From Coturnix japonica (taxonomy: Eukaryota > Chordata > Aves > Galliformes > Phasianidae), in NCBI RefSeq assembly GCF_001577835.2, contig NC_029516.1, positions 63,510,534-63,574,533 of the forward strand: 64,000 nucleotides of DNA, read 5' to 3'. Position numbers and translations under genes: made by a program. How positions within the stretch are numbered: the first letter of the stretch is position 1; each line of letters opens with the position of its first letter. This document shows, piece by piece, positions 25,282 to 37,503 of the stretch. The notes below the pieces were generated by a model, which was not told the origin of the DNA, did no database searches, and was given only the letters and a program-made list of their open reading frames with translations.

Positions 25282-25364
25282 AGGCGCAGGAGGGCCCCGT
25301 CAGTTGGCCGGTGGGCTGACTGCGGGAGCGGCCAGAACGGCGTCTTTGTGCCTCGCTGCTGGCC

Positions 25365-25551
25365 ATGCTGGACCGCGAGCGCGGCTGGAGTGTTTCTTTT
25401 GCTGGCTGCGGTTTCCTGGGTGTTTACCACATCGGTGCGGCCACCTGCCTGCAGGAGCACGCCCCGCACATCATCCGCGACGCCCGGCACATCTACGGTG
25501 CCTCGGCCGGGGCGCTGGCCGGCGCCGTGCTCGTCGGAGGCGGCTCTCTGG
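25365..25551 (+). CDS. PNPLA3: PNPLA3 coding exon 1
   Basis: Residues 1-62 plus one base, [20 protein letters not shown] onward. It carries the oxyanion-hole glycines and the GASAG nucleophile elbow (Ser47). The donor is CTGG|GTCGGA, a weak site with C at +3 but G at +5; it is fixed by the phase of exon 2. The segment after GASAGALAG differs from the mammalian one. Confidence 0.93.
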
Positions 25552-26055
25552 GTCGGAGTTGAGCGGAGCGGGCGGGGGCGGCAGGCTGGATACGGGCGGG
25601 GCCGGCGGCGCGGCGGTGGCGGGCGGGCCGTGTCGGGTCGGGCCGCGTTCCTGCCTTGCTGACCTTGTTCATCCGGCAGCCCGCGGTGCCGGCTGCCCGC
25701 AGTTGTGCCGGGGTCGGGGCGGCGTGGGGTTGCGGAGCGGTGCTGCTGCATGGCGGTAGCAGCTGAGGAGCGGAGCGCTCCTTATGGTCCATCCCGTGGC
25801 AGTCCGGGGCGCCTCTATGGGAAACGAGCGTGTCCCTGCTCCGGTTACCTTTGCACTAAAGTTCCAGTTCGCTTTGTCCTGCTGCCCCTAAAGCTTCCCT
25901 TCCCTTCCCTTGGGGTACAGTTGAGTGAGGTACGATCAACGCTGAGGCTCGCTTCAGAGCGCTTCTCTTCTCTGGCCTTGGCATTGCACGGGTCAGCTAG
26001 ATGGGTGGCTGGTTAAGGTGGTCAGTGTCAATTAGTTGTGAAGAATAACTTCAGA

Positions 26056-26235
26056 GGGAACTTGGGCTCTGGAACAGACTCCCCGAGGTCGTGGCACTGA
26101 GCTGCTGGAGTTCAAGCAGTGTTTAGTCACAGCTCTCAGATGTGGGGTTTGGTTTTGGGTGGTTCTGTGTGCAGCAGTGGGTTGGACACCGTGAGTCCCT
26201 CCGGATAACTCAAGGTGTTCTACCAGTCTGGCTGT
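26056..26235 (+). repeat. Diverged CR1 fragment
   Basis: Weak CR1-like run: CTCTGGAACAGACTCCCCGA, GGTCGTGGCACTGAG, CTGCTGGAGTTCAAGCA. It then loses similarity before the usual tail. Older and more diverged than the other copies. Confidence 0.6.
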
Positions 26236-27660
26236 GGTTTAAGTAATCGAGATAGTGCTATTTTGCATCTATTCCAGGTATTTCTTGGTGACAGATATTA
26301 GTTTGCAAGTAAATACAGACTCTTGTGAAGCATTGCTTGTCTGGCAGTGTGAGAAGCATATTGTGCTTCCACCTATGGAGGGCTTGTGAGAGCCCAGGTG
26401 TATTGGCTTAGTAAGTTTAATGTGTTGAATGTTAAAGCAGCTTGGTGTGATAAAATTTTAAGCTTTAAATAGTGGTTAGAACATATTTTGAGAAATGTAT
26501 GAAATTCCTGCAAATCTATAATGATTTTCCTTTTAAGACAAAGAGATCTGTTGCATAAAGGCTTGTGACTCAGAAGTGACAGTCTTTGTTCATGGTACTC
26601 CTAACAAGCTTAGATCTGCAAGACTGTGCAGTGGGAGAGGAGGAAACGATGAGAACTCATATTGAACTGAGAGAGGGTTTGTTTTTTCTCTTCAAGCTTT
26701 ATGGGGAGTTCTTCACTAAAATGGCAAAAGTTCTCAGCCTTCCAAGGGCTGATGCAGTGAAATGCTTCTCCCTGCTGCTCAGTCACTGGTCTGTACCACT
26801 CCTGATTAATTTCTTCAAAGCCTTAGCAATGCACATGTAATACTTGTTTTAATTTAACCTTAAGGTACTAATGTAACATGAGTTGTTATGAGCTTGATGC
26901 CAGCTTTTAAAACAAATAATGTTTGTCCACAGTAGTGATTTATTCTTGGTAAATATCTAGTATTAAGTTCTAATTACTCGTAGACTACTTAAAAGGTCTG
27001 GGAAGCTGCATTAAATGTTAGAAGTGCTTGTAAGCACAAAAATAGCACGTGTTGCTTGCCTGAAAATATTTGATATTAACAGCTTTTAAGACTGTTAGTG
27101 TTTTAAGAACTATGACTATCAAACTTCATTTTATTCCAACATCATCTCTTTCTTATGTGCCAAATGGATTTATCTGCAAATAATATAATAACTAGTGTGT
27201 TTGTAAGCGCTACCCTTGGTACTAAGTTTTATGGGTGAGAGTGTTTCTCCTGGAAACCATCTTTTCTAACACTTGGAGTTATTAGAAGGCATATCAAAAG
27301 CAGCCACATTCTAACATCTTTGAATTGTTACAATAAGAGGGAATACCCATGTTAATCCTGCATCCTTTTAGCTGCTAATTTTGTGTGGTTGTGTGAAAGC
27401 AGTGGATTACCATTAAGGTCTGAAGAAACATTATAAGAATTCTGTACACTTCACTAGTTCCTACCATGCAGCTCCTTTACACTGATATCATGTAATGCAT
27501 GGTATTTATTTCTACAGTTGTGGCTGTACATCCCACATGTTTTCATTGTTGCCTTTTTCTGTAGGAAGAGAGACAGTCAGCTCTTCTGAGAGATGAGAGG
27601 TGTAAGGGTTAGACAGGCAGGGGCACAGCTGGAACATGGGAAATTCTGAGCAGATACTGG

Positions 27661-27735
27661 TAAATATTGGTGATGGGTGGACAGTTGAACTGGATTATCT
27701 TAAGGGTCTTTTCCAACCTTGGTGATTCTATGATA
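27661..27735 (+). repeat. CR1 LINE 3' end
   Basis: GGTGGACAGTTGAACTGG, GGTCTTTTCCAACCTTGG and the terminal TGATTCTATGAT, a typical short CR1 tail in intron 1 of PNPLA3. Confidence 0.9.
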
Positions 27736-29169
27736 GAAAAGAGAACTGCCATGGGATGAGGAAAACATAGGGACAGGTGACCAGAGAGGCTGTGGGATCT
27801 CTGCCCTTGGAGATGTTCAAAACTTGACTGAACTCAGCCCTGAATTCATGTCCTGCACGTAAAATTACAATTGTGTTTGTGTACAGCATTTCTGGCTTAA
27901 TTTGACTTGTATGGTTCACCTTTTGAAGGTTTGTAGCTGGATGTTTAAAATAAAGGCTTTCTTCGTGCTTTTTGTTGTCTACTGGATAGAGTATGTAGAA
28001 CTTCAAGTTTGAGTTGATGTAAACAGCCATTGAACATGGGGGAAGGGGAGGGAAGGGAGAGGGAAAAGAATGTTCTTTGCTGGACTGGGGGGGAAACTTT
28101 CTTCTGTGATTTCAGGGAAAGATGGAGGGAGGAGGTGGCTGTACTTCTGTACTTCAGAAGGTGATGTGCATTTTAGGTTGATCCAAACAGGGGCTGTTGA
28201 GATGCTTACAGCTTAGGTCTTCTCCATAGGTGTCTTGGAGACCTGATGTTTTTGTGATGATGTCACCCACTCAGATGTCCATGCTTAGAAGAGGACAGTG
28301 TGATTTAGTATGCAAAGGCAGGTTAAGGTATTGCTACCTGAGGGGAGAAAATAACATTGTAATAAGATAATATTTGAAAAAATTTGAACTCAAGCTTAAG
28401 TGAAGTTCTTTCTAGTGCAGTGCTGATGGTTAGCTTGGCAAGTTGAATCCTATCTGTTCTGGAAGAAAGCCGTGTAAGTTAAAATTTGCAGGTTCTGGAC
28501 GTATTTATGGGTGACCTTGTAATGTATCACTCAGGTTAATGACCTGTTACTTTGACCTTCCTTCCCCCTGCTCCCCTTCTGCTTCCAAGCTGACTGGCTT
28601 ATCAGGCAATATCCCCAAAGTATGTCCTGGAGGAGCATAATACTCAGTATTTAAACAAAACTTTGTCAGGTGGATGAGCTGTTATGTTAGTCTTGTTAAA
28701 CATGACTGTATGTGGCTGTTAGAGCAGTTGAGGTGTTCCATAGGAACAATGGTCCTTGGTAGTGGTTTGCTCTAGTTTCAAAATGCTGATTTAATTGGAG
28801 AAAAATTAATAAGATGTCTGTTACATATTGGCTTAAAAAAAAAAAAAGCCAGTTGTGGAGACCTGTGTTGCAGATCTCCTCTGTGTTCCTTACCTACTGC
28901 TTTAAAAACTTAACCTGCTGAAGTTCCCTACCTTAAGTTTCTGCTAAATGTTTCCTATGCTGACAGGTGGTTTCCACAGGTGGGTGGTTGGTTTGTGTTA
29001 AAAATCTCTTGGGTTTTTTTGTTGGTTTTTTTTTGTTTTTTTGTTGTTGGTGGTTTTTTTTTTCCATTCTGCAGCCAGTTGGAGCTCTAGACATGCTTTA
29101 GTAATGGAAGTGTGTGTTTTGATGTTTATTTTGACTTCCATCTTTAAATGAAGTGTGCTTTATTTGCAG

Positions 29170-29402
29170 CTGAAGCATGCGCTGATGTTCTGGCATTAGC
29201 CAAAGAAGCTAGAAAGCGGAATCTTGGTCCTCTTCATCCTTCATTCAATGTGATAAAGATAATAAGAGATGGATTGATGAGAAATCTGCCAGAAAACACT
29301 CACCTGTTGTCATCAGGCAGACTGTGCATTTCACTGACTAGAGTCTCAGATGGTAAAAACACACTGATATCTAATTTTAACTCTAAAGAAGAAGTTGTCC
29401 AG
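29170..29402 (+). CDS. PNPLA3: PNPLA3 coding exon 2
   Basis: Completes the Ala codon split at exon 1 and encodes residues to 140: [20 protein letters not shown], then LTRVSDGKN, then SKEEVVQ. It matches the family's LTRVSDGEN segment. Acceptor TTTGCAG, donor CAG|GTATGT. Confidence 0.95.
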
Positions 29403-30143
29403 GTATGTTTGTTTTTGGCAACTTTCTGAGTTTTTGTAATCTTGTGTCCATTTAATGTTTTCTCTTGTGTTTTGATTTTAAACATCTTAAGTTGCTGTTA
29501 CTTTGACTGTACTTGAAAAATTAATTCAAACTTTATTATGGCACACATTTACAAGTTTTTCCAGTTAATGTAACTATGATTGGAGTGGGTAGGTGCGTGG
29601 GAGATCAGTCTGAAGAACAGACGTGCCTTTAAAGTGCTTTGCTTCTAAAGAAACTGTATTTGTCATGAAGAATATTTTGCAGGGTTATTCTTAGGAAAGC
29701 AGTGGTCAGGAAACATTTCAAAGTAGCTTTTTAGAATTATTTCTTAATATCAGTGTAAAAACTAGTACAGTATCGTTCTTCTGGAGTCGTGCAGGTGTCC
29801 TGAAGTAGTTATATGGCTTATTCAGGAATTGAGGCAATTAACGTTAACTTTTTCTTTCAAATTGTTGTTTCTACAGATGGTCTTTTTTTTAAATCCTTTT
29901 TTTTTTAGATGAAATGTGATTGCATTCATAACAAAATTGAATGTCCTCATCCTTTGTTAAAACAAACAAACAAAAAAAAAAACTTCCTTTTGTTTAGATA
30001 ATTAGGTAAGAGTACTTCCTGGGTTTTTTTTTTTGGTTACTTGTGCAGTTGGTTTTGCCAGCATCTGAAGAGGTGAATGGTAAGTGGTAATTTCAGTAAC
30101 AGGGTGGTTAGTATTTGATTTATATCATCTTGTTTTCCTACAG

Positions 30144-30209
30144 GCATTGATCTGTAGTTCATTTGTCCCAATTTATTGTGGCCTAATTCCGCCATCGTTT
30201 AGAGGTGTG
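30144..30209 (+). CDS. PNPLA3: PNPLA3 coding exon 3
   Basis: Residues 141-162, ALICSSFVPIYCGLIPPSFR then GV. The codon at 30165-30167 (GTC, Val148) is the position of the human I148M variant. Acceptor CTACAG, donor GTG|GTAAGT. Confidence 0.95.
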
Positions 30210-31835
30210 GTAAGTCTGTTAAGATCTAAAAATAATTCCATCTGTTCTGAAAATAACAAAATACAGTGTTCATGCTTTTTTTTTTTTTTTTGTTATCATA
30301 GTATAAAATAAATCCTTTCATCAAAGCTCTTAGTACTGTAGCTATATGTTTGTTACAGGTTATCTGTCTGCTCGCATTAATGCACATAATCTCCTGGTTA
30401 TGGAATCTCTAGATACTTCATGGCTATACTGAGTTTTCTAAAATTCCCCATTCAAGGGTTAAGAACTACAGATAACTTAGTGTAGTTGCTTGTAGGTCTT
30501 TGGGCTAACAGGTCTTGAAGCAGGTATGCGCTTTGTGTCACGTTAATGACTTTTTGTTATGGTGTTGCACTAAGCTGTATTTTCTTTCCTTCCAAATTTC
30601 GTTTTCTTTAAAAAAAGAGAAGGGAAGAATGCAGGAAAAAAATAAAATAAAAAACCCCCAAACATTTTTTTAAAAGTCCTTAAAAGTGGTTGGTTACAGA
30701 CTGTTCTCAAGGCTATCTGGAAGAACTAAAAAGGTCAAGGATAGCCATGAAATGCTTAAATTAAATCAAAAGTGATTAGAACTGTATGGGGATTTTTCTT
30801 TATCTGTATTTCTAAACCTTGTATGTCTTCTTAAACTCCTCCAGATTAAAGGTGTTATGAAAACAGGACGTTGGACTGAATCCAAGGTTTAGGTGGATCC
30901 AGGATAATCTGGCTATTCAGTCCTTGTCACCAGACAACAATGTTATTTTAAAAGACCTCATTCAGAGTACAAACACATACAAGTGATGCTTTATTTGGCC
31001 CTATTTTGAGGGGAGGGAAAGAAGGGACCTTATCCTTTTGTTCTTTGCTGTGATTTTGGTATCATTTTAATGCTTAGCAGACATGTTGTAACTTAGTAGG
31101 AATACCATATTTGCATATGCGTGGTATGGCTCCTGTAGGGTTTAAATATTGTAAAATATCCAGTATTTAAACTTGGTAGATTCTTGTCTTTTAGTGGCTT
31201 GGTGCCTCCTGTACATATATTCCTGTACATATACTTTAAAACAAAGAATGTGGATGATGTCTAGTAAGTGTGCAATATTAGTAATAGTATTTATTTTCTT
31301 GTGTGCATCTGTTGCAACTACTGAAGTTTGGAGTTTTTTCAGAGGATTACCTTCCAGACTGTGTTTCATTCCATTTGACAGCATGGTCAGTATCAGCAAA
31401 AGAAGCAGGTTTGCTGAAGGGCTTTAATATAAAACAACTGAAGTTCTAGGCTGACTATTCTGTAAGTGGTAGAAATGACAAAGGCTGGTTTCCGTTGGAT
31501 TTGAGGCCCTTCCCCAACATGAAGTTTCCTTCTGCTCTCTTTTTTCCCTCCTGTCTTTAATAAGAGACTGTTATGTTGTGATGACACAAGCTATGTGCCT
31601 TACCAGGCTAGTGTGCACTTACTGAAGAGAATGACTGAGATCTACCAGTCTTTCACTCACTAGGTAGGAAGAAAAGAATCTAAATGAAGGTCACCTTTTT
31701 ACCTAATTGCCAGTCATGAAGTGTGTTGGGTTGATGGTTGTTGTTGTATTTTGTTTGCTTTTTGTTTTATAGCTTTCAGTCATATCCATGGGTTTAGATT
31801 CAAAATGCGTTAAGGAAATCAGATAGGCAGAAACT

Positions 31836-31925
31836 GAAAAAAAAAAAAAAGCAAAAAAAAACAAACAACAAACAAACAAAAAACAAAACAAACCCAAAAC
31901 ACCCATAACAAAAAAAAACAAACAA
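31836..31925. repeat. A-rich / (AAAC)n tract
   Basis: Long A runs mixed with AAAC units inside PNPLA3 intron 3. It generates the Phe-rich open frame on the opposite strand. Confidence 0.9.
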
Positions 31926-33058
31926 TGACAACAACGGTCCCATTTGCCCCCAGAAACTAACAAAGAAACCAAATGAAAACCAATGTAATTCAGGCATGCG
32001 CTTCCACTCCTGAATAATTTAAAGAGAAAATTGCATTCTATGGCTATGCCTTTCCTTCTTGGCCAGACTTCTTATGATGGTTCCACAAAGAGTTTGGTGA
32101 TTGCATTATACACCAGCAGGAAGTTTGTCAGCAGCTGCTTACTGCTGGGTCTAGAGTGTCCAATAAAGTTGGCAGGTAGGAATAGTCTTCCCTTGGAGAG
32201 TTGGTTGAATAAATCGTTCTGTGCTGTTGTTTTTCTCATTCCTAGTTTGTTTCTCACAGTGCTTGGGGAGTGAGTATCAATCCATATTAAACTGGTAATC
32301 CAGGTTGCTCCTGACCAAAGCCACTTTGCCTTTCCGTTTTATAAAAGGACCTACTGTTTCTGTCTGATGCCTTAGGAAGGTTAGGAAGGAGGAAAACGGA
32401 GCCACTAAAAACAGCAAAGTTGGTAAGGAGGTGATCTTTTGATGTTGTTAGAACAAACTGTCTAAAACTGGCCCTGCTGAAGAGAAGGCTGCTGTAAGTG
32501 ACTGGTTAAGTTTTGCAGCTGCTGCATTACCGATCTGTTACCTTAGTATAGAACTCTTCAGTTCTTGGATCCCAGTGTTTGAGATGATGATGCATTAAAA
32601 CTATGGACATGGGCAGCTGAGCACACAAATAGGTACAACTTGGGACATCTTCTACACTAGTGTGCAAAGTTTTTTTTCACTTTTATTTGTAATTAAAGTC
32701 TGAATACTTATCATCCTTTGGTTGTGAATTCTAATTGCAAGAGCGATTATAAGCAACTCTTTTTAAATAGAATGGTTTAATCCTGGGGAACCTAAAACTT
32801 GGAAGTGTAGAGCTATTCTCTTCTGTTCTTTCTCCAGGAGCACCCTTGTACCTCATAGGTTAGTGCTGTCCTTTGAGGAACAGGAGGAAGTTGTGCCAAT
32901 TATTCTGTGGAACTACAGGACAAAGCGTGCTATTCAAAATGTTTAGTCTGCTAGCATAGTAGAGACTGTTTTGTTAATCTTAAATGCTACTTAATTCCTA
33001 CTTGGAAAATCTGCTAGTTGGAAAATGTCAGCATTCTTTTTACTTTTAATTTCTGTAG

Positions 33059-33268
33059 CGCTATGTGGATGGAGGAATCAGTGACAACTTGCCTCAGTAT
33101 GAATGTAAGAATACCATCACCATTTCACCTTTTGCTGGGGAGTGTGATATCTGTCCGAAGGGGAATTCTGCCAACTTTCATGAAATGAACGTGACCAACA
33201 CCAGCATTCAGCTCAGTCTGGGGAACCTTTATCGTTTAACACAAGCGCTCTTTCCACCAGAACCTAAG
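33059..33268 (+). CDS. PNPLA3: PNPLA3 coding exon 4
   Basis: Residues 163-232 from [10 protein letters not shown], carrying the catalytic Asp166, then [16 protein letters not shown], matching the human TITVSPFYGEYDICPK. Ends LFPPEPK|GTAACT. A decayed second copy of this exon lies in intron 8. Confidence 0.96.
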
Positions 33269-34349
33269 GTAACTCACTGCCTTCATGTATTCTTTGTAAA
33301 AACATTTTTTCCATATAAAAGCTTTGCTTTTGCAGAAAGCTCCAGGAATTTCAGCACTTATATAAAACTTTTCTCGTGACACTTCTCATTTGCATTATTC
33401 ATAGTCTAGTGTTTGTGGGGGTTTGTTGTTGTTTTTTAGTCTCTCTGACTTACGTTGGTATTGTCTTGCTCAGTTTCTTTAGGAACGAGCACAGGATTCT
33501 TTCATAAAATCCACACTGGTAACTTAATAACCGTCAGTTTAGTGTCCCTTCATGTTCACCTGCTAAACAGGTTCTTCAGAACTCTGCAGAAGTTCTAGAC
33601 TGTTTACATCAGATATTAGTCTTGCTAAGTATTTAATTGCAGATGTGATGAGGGAAATCAACTAGAATTGCGGTTGCTGAAGCTGGAAAAAGTTGAGAAC
33701 AGACTGCCAGTTGACTTGGGATGCACTGCAGAGGAGAAATAATGTTTTGATCACTGTAGGTGCTTTAATTTTTTTTTTAACCACTTGGAAAAAGAAAAAC
33801 ATTAAATTCTACTTATGTATATGTTAATTTTTTCTTTTGTCCAGGACTACTGTGCACGTTAGTAGATGAGCTGGTGTTGAATCTGCTGAAAGATGTTTTC
33901 ATGTGGAAGGCTTAGTTTGAGCTGGAACATGAGAATTGCACAGCTGACCTCTTGTAGCTTTGGGAATTTGGAAGCATGGGGAGGGAAGAGGGGAATTGAT
34001 GTATTCCACCAGGCAACCCTGCTACTTTGTTACTTGGCTTCTGACATTAAGCAAAAGATGCGAAATGAGAGAAGAAATTCTTATAAGCCATTGGAATGCT
34101 GTCTTTTTTACTGCATAGTTCAGTGCATCTGTGGGAGGTGGCAGATAAGCAGTCGTTTGCATGACCGTATGTGTCACACAGTAGATTTATTAACCTGAAT
34201 CAATAGGATTGTAGCATCTGTAAGAAAATTTAACACTAACAAGGGTGAAAAATAACTGTAAATGGCTTTCTATTTCATGAACTTGTGATTTGAATTTTGA
34301 ATTTCTTTTATTTGGTTATTTGGCTGACTTGTTTACCATTGGCTTGCAG

Positions 34350-34410
34350 GTGTTAGGAGAGATCTGTGAACAAGGATATTCAGATGCTTTTAAATTCTTG
34401 AAAGAGAATG
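34350..34410 (+). CDS. PNPLA3: PNPLA3 coding exon 5
   Basis: Short exon VLGEICEQGYSDAFKFLKEN plus one base, matching the human VLGEICLRGYLDAFRFLEE. Acceptor TTGCAG, donor AATG|GTATGT. Confidence 0.95.
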
Positions 34411-36167
34411 GTATGTTACTCTTGTGGATAATTATTGGTGACATGTTGTTAACCTGTGTGTTTTTCAGTGCTTTTTTTAAAGAGGATGGAGGGGTAGCAA
34501 GGGGGTTTCCTAAGTTACATTTTCATTCTAAATCTCGGCTAGTAGAAATCATACAGTTTTAGCTACTCGCCTGAGGTAGCTGTCACACAAAAACTGCGCT
34601 TTTGAGGGTTTTCAGCAACCTTGTGTGAAGTGAATTCTAGTATCACTTAGGGAAATTAACAAAGAATTCTACTCATAATTATAAGAAAATTATATTAGTT
34701 TCTTTTGTGTTACTACTGAAGGATAGGAGTAGACTATGCTGTTATGCAACCTGCATCTTGTTATTGCTTCCTCTCTTGTACTGTCCAATTAAATTTGTGA
34801 GTAAAGCATTACAGCCCAGAACTGGAAACTGTCTAACAGTAGTATTAAATAAGTAATGGATGAATCCTTTGTCTATATCATGAAAGACTTTACGAGAAGC
34901 CTTAAAATGTAGCAGTTACTGGGATCCAGATCAGTTTAGGAGTAACTGAGAGATGCTTTCTTTTTCTCTTGAATCAAAGTAAAATATTTATAAGTCTCAT
35001 TCCTTGTTCAATTTTGAGACAGCCAAGTTAGAAACAATCATTTATTATTTAGCATGAAGATAACTGTATATAAGAGACGCAGTGCCCACACTCTTTGGGT
35101 ACAGAAGCAAATAGTGCTGGGTTAGATTATAGGGATGGAAATTATGATGTTTGTACTATTAAAGTTAGTACCAGCTAATGTGCGATAATGTAGCTGTAGC
35201 TTGATGTGCTGATTTCTTATACTCTCAGAGCATGTTAATCATGCTTCCTTGATTCAGTTTCTTCATGTTCAAGAACATCCCAGTTCTGCTTAAGAGTTTC
35301 ATTTATTTTAATATTGTTAAATAATTTTTAAGAGAGTTCCACTTTAGATCATTTGCCAGATAATTAAGAGCACAACAATGCCTATAGTTTAAGGCTGCCT
35401 GTGCGAAGATGGGCTGTGTTCAGGCACTGCACCTATGAGTTTCCTGCATGCACACTTCCATCTGGTGCTATATCTAAGATTTCTTGCAGGTCTTTCTTGG
35501 ATCCTTCCCCTCACATCCCCTCTGTGTGGCACTATTTGTCCTCATTTTCATACTATTGATGTGATACTTTTGTTCTTACCATAGCCTTTCCAAACTCTTT
35601 AGTGATACATCTACTTTCTCCTTAAGCTGTTTCAACTGTAGGCGTTTGTTTCTTTTTTTTTCCCTATCTAGAACACTTTGATACAGATAATGTCTCTGCT
35701 GAAGTCTTTTGTATATTCTTTTGACGCTTAACAGCAACAAATGCTAATTTAGTTTTATACTTTGAATGTATCTTAATATTTACTGTCTTTCTTTTCACAC
35801 CTTGTGACAGTGCCTTAGTCTGGTGCATTGTAGATGTTATCTTTCAAATGAAAATGAAGTCAGTTTTCCTCATTTCCTTTAAACCATTTGCTTTGCTGCT
35901 GGAAAACTGCTTTGGAAAATTACTGTGGTGCAGATTCTGTTTCAATTAATTGTTTGCTTTTTTCATTTGCTTTGGAATTTGTTTTAAAATGAGGTCTAAA
36001 TCTGCACAAGAGTAGTCATAATGATGAATAAATGTTTGTCTGCTTATAAGGACAATTTGACATTGGGTAGATAATGTTCCCTCAAGACATCCTGTAACGA
36101 TAGAAGAGTTATATGTACTCTGAAGATCTGTGGATTGAGCCTAAGTGGAAGCTCTTGACTCTTTCAG

Positions 36168-36383
36168 GTATTCTGAATGACTCAATTTATGTCAGCTTGT
36201 CCTTCACAAAAACAAATCCTCATGAAGCTACACAACACATTGACTACGTGAAGAAAAAAAATAAGTCTGAAAAGAATAGGGTGGAAACTTCACAAGTGGA
36301 AGTACTCAGTGATCAGATGAAGCAAAATCCGTGGCCTCTGGAGAAGAGCATATTTGAGAGTCTACCTCCTAGGCTTCGTAAAG
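36168..36383 (+). CDS. PNPLA3: PNPLA3 coding exon 6
   Basis: Residues 253-324, a Lys/Asn/Ser-rich linker that is poorly conserved, ending WPLEKSIFESLPPRLRK, which aligns with human WDESILDTLSPRL. Phase 1 at both ends. The donor G|GTACAT is weak but fixed by frame. Confidence 0.9.
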
Positions 36384-37370
36384 GTACATTCTTCAGACTG
36401 TGTTCTGTAACTTTAAGTGGCAATTAGTAATTTTCCATCTTATCCCCCAACCTGACTCTAATCTTATAATTTGCAAAAGATGTTCTATTTAATTGTATTA
36501 CTCCCTATGAAATCAGAGATTAGCTGAACTCAGAAATGTTCTTAAAATTTCTTAGAAAATGGAAATGTACACCTTGATTTAGCTACAAAAGTAAGATTGA
36601 AAGAGGGCAAAGGTTTGACTTTGTGGAGTCATTAATTAAATTCTCATGTAGTTTTGGATTTAGTTTGTAAGTCTACGGTATTTTTGTAAGTGTATATTTA
36701 ACAATAAAGTTGAACTTCAAATCCAAACACTGGTTACCCCTGTCTTATTTTCATGGCATACTTCAGTAGATTTCTAACTACCTGGTTTTCCTGTTGTCAT
36801 AACAAGGTGTTAATAGACCAGGAATGCTTCTGATATTTCTTAGTCTACAATTCTTACCAAAATTTTATTGTGGATGCTGATCAGTATTTTCAAGATCTGA
36901 AAATTGTAGTCCTGGTGAATTAGGAGAATAAAATTTGAAGTGTGAAACTTCATAAAGCTATATTAAAAAAAACAAACAAACAATAAAACCCGGAATATGT
37001 GGAACTCTAGAATTTAAACTACTTTAAGTTCCACAGTCTCAGACAAGGCAAGAATGCTGTCTAAAATACATCAGGTTCACATCTCTAAAAAATACTTCCA
37101 TCTCATAAGTAGTTAATACTTTAAATTTACTGCTTAAGAGATCTGAGTGATGTCTTTTTGTCTCTGTGTTATCTGCCAGTGCTTACCATATTTTAAAATA
37201 GCATTGGTTATGCTTATGATAAGTGCCTCGAGATTGCTTTTTCTAGTTTCTATCTGAGCCTTATTCAGTAATATTTGATCACATTGACTGAAGATTACTA
37301 AAACTTGAGTGAATTGTTTGAACAGTTTCCAAATAGTCTAACATCTTTCTCAAACACAATTACTCTTAAG

Positions 37371-37503
37371 CACTTCAGGAAGCTTGCAAAGAACCAAATG
37401 GATTCTGTGCTCAGTTCTCTAAACTCTTCCCTGTCCGGGTGATATCCTATCTGATGCTACCATATACACTACCTGTGGAGTCTGCTTATTCTGCTGCTTT
37501 ACG
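37371..37503 (+). CDS. PNPLA3: PNPLA3 coding exon 7
   Basis: ALQEACKEPNGFCAQFSKLF, then PVRVISYLMLPYTLPVESAY: the conserved hydrophobic lipid-droplet segment. The acceptor is CTCTTAAG; a CAG 8 bases further in would shift the frame to an early stop, so the first AG is used. Confidence 0.93.

Larger units (their letters stand above)
25060..25760. promoter_or_regulatory. CpG island promoter of PNPLA3
   Basis: GC- and CpG-dense block around PNPLA3 exon 1. It holds Sp1-type GGGGCGGGG at about 25160 and GGGCGG elements near 25250, and an inverted CCAAT box (ATTGG, 25243-25247) about 120 bases before the ATG. No TATA box is evident. Large open frames on both strands inside it (for example 25005-25751 minus) are base-composition artefacts. 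The transcription start is not defined by sequence alone. Confidence 0.8.
25552..29169 (+). other. PNPLA3 intron 1
   Basis: About 3.6 kb. The first 200 bases belong to the CpG island. It holds two CR1 pieces (26056-26235 and 27661-27735) and a T/G-rich tract at about 29008-29063 near the acceptor. No alternative coding exon is evident. Confidence 0.8.
29403..33058 (+). other. PNPLA3 introns 2 and 3
   Basis: Intron 2 (29403-30143) and intron 3 (30210-33058), with exon 3 between them. They hold poly-T and poly-A runs and an A/C-rich tract at 31836-31925. No CR1 or extra exon recognised. Confidence 0.75.

Noticed and set aside
25005-25751. 248-codon minus-strand frame over the PNPLA3 promoter
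   Set aside because: Pro/Arg/Ala-rich translation of a CpG island opposite a certain exon; composition artefact.
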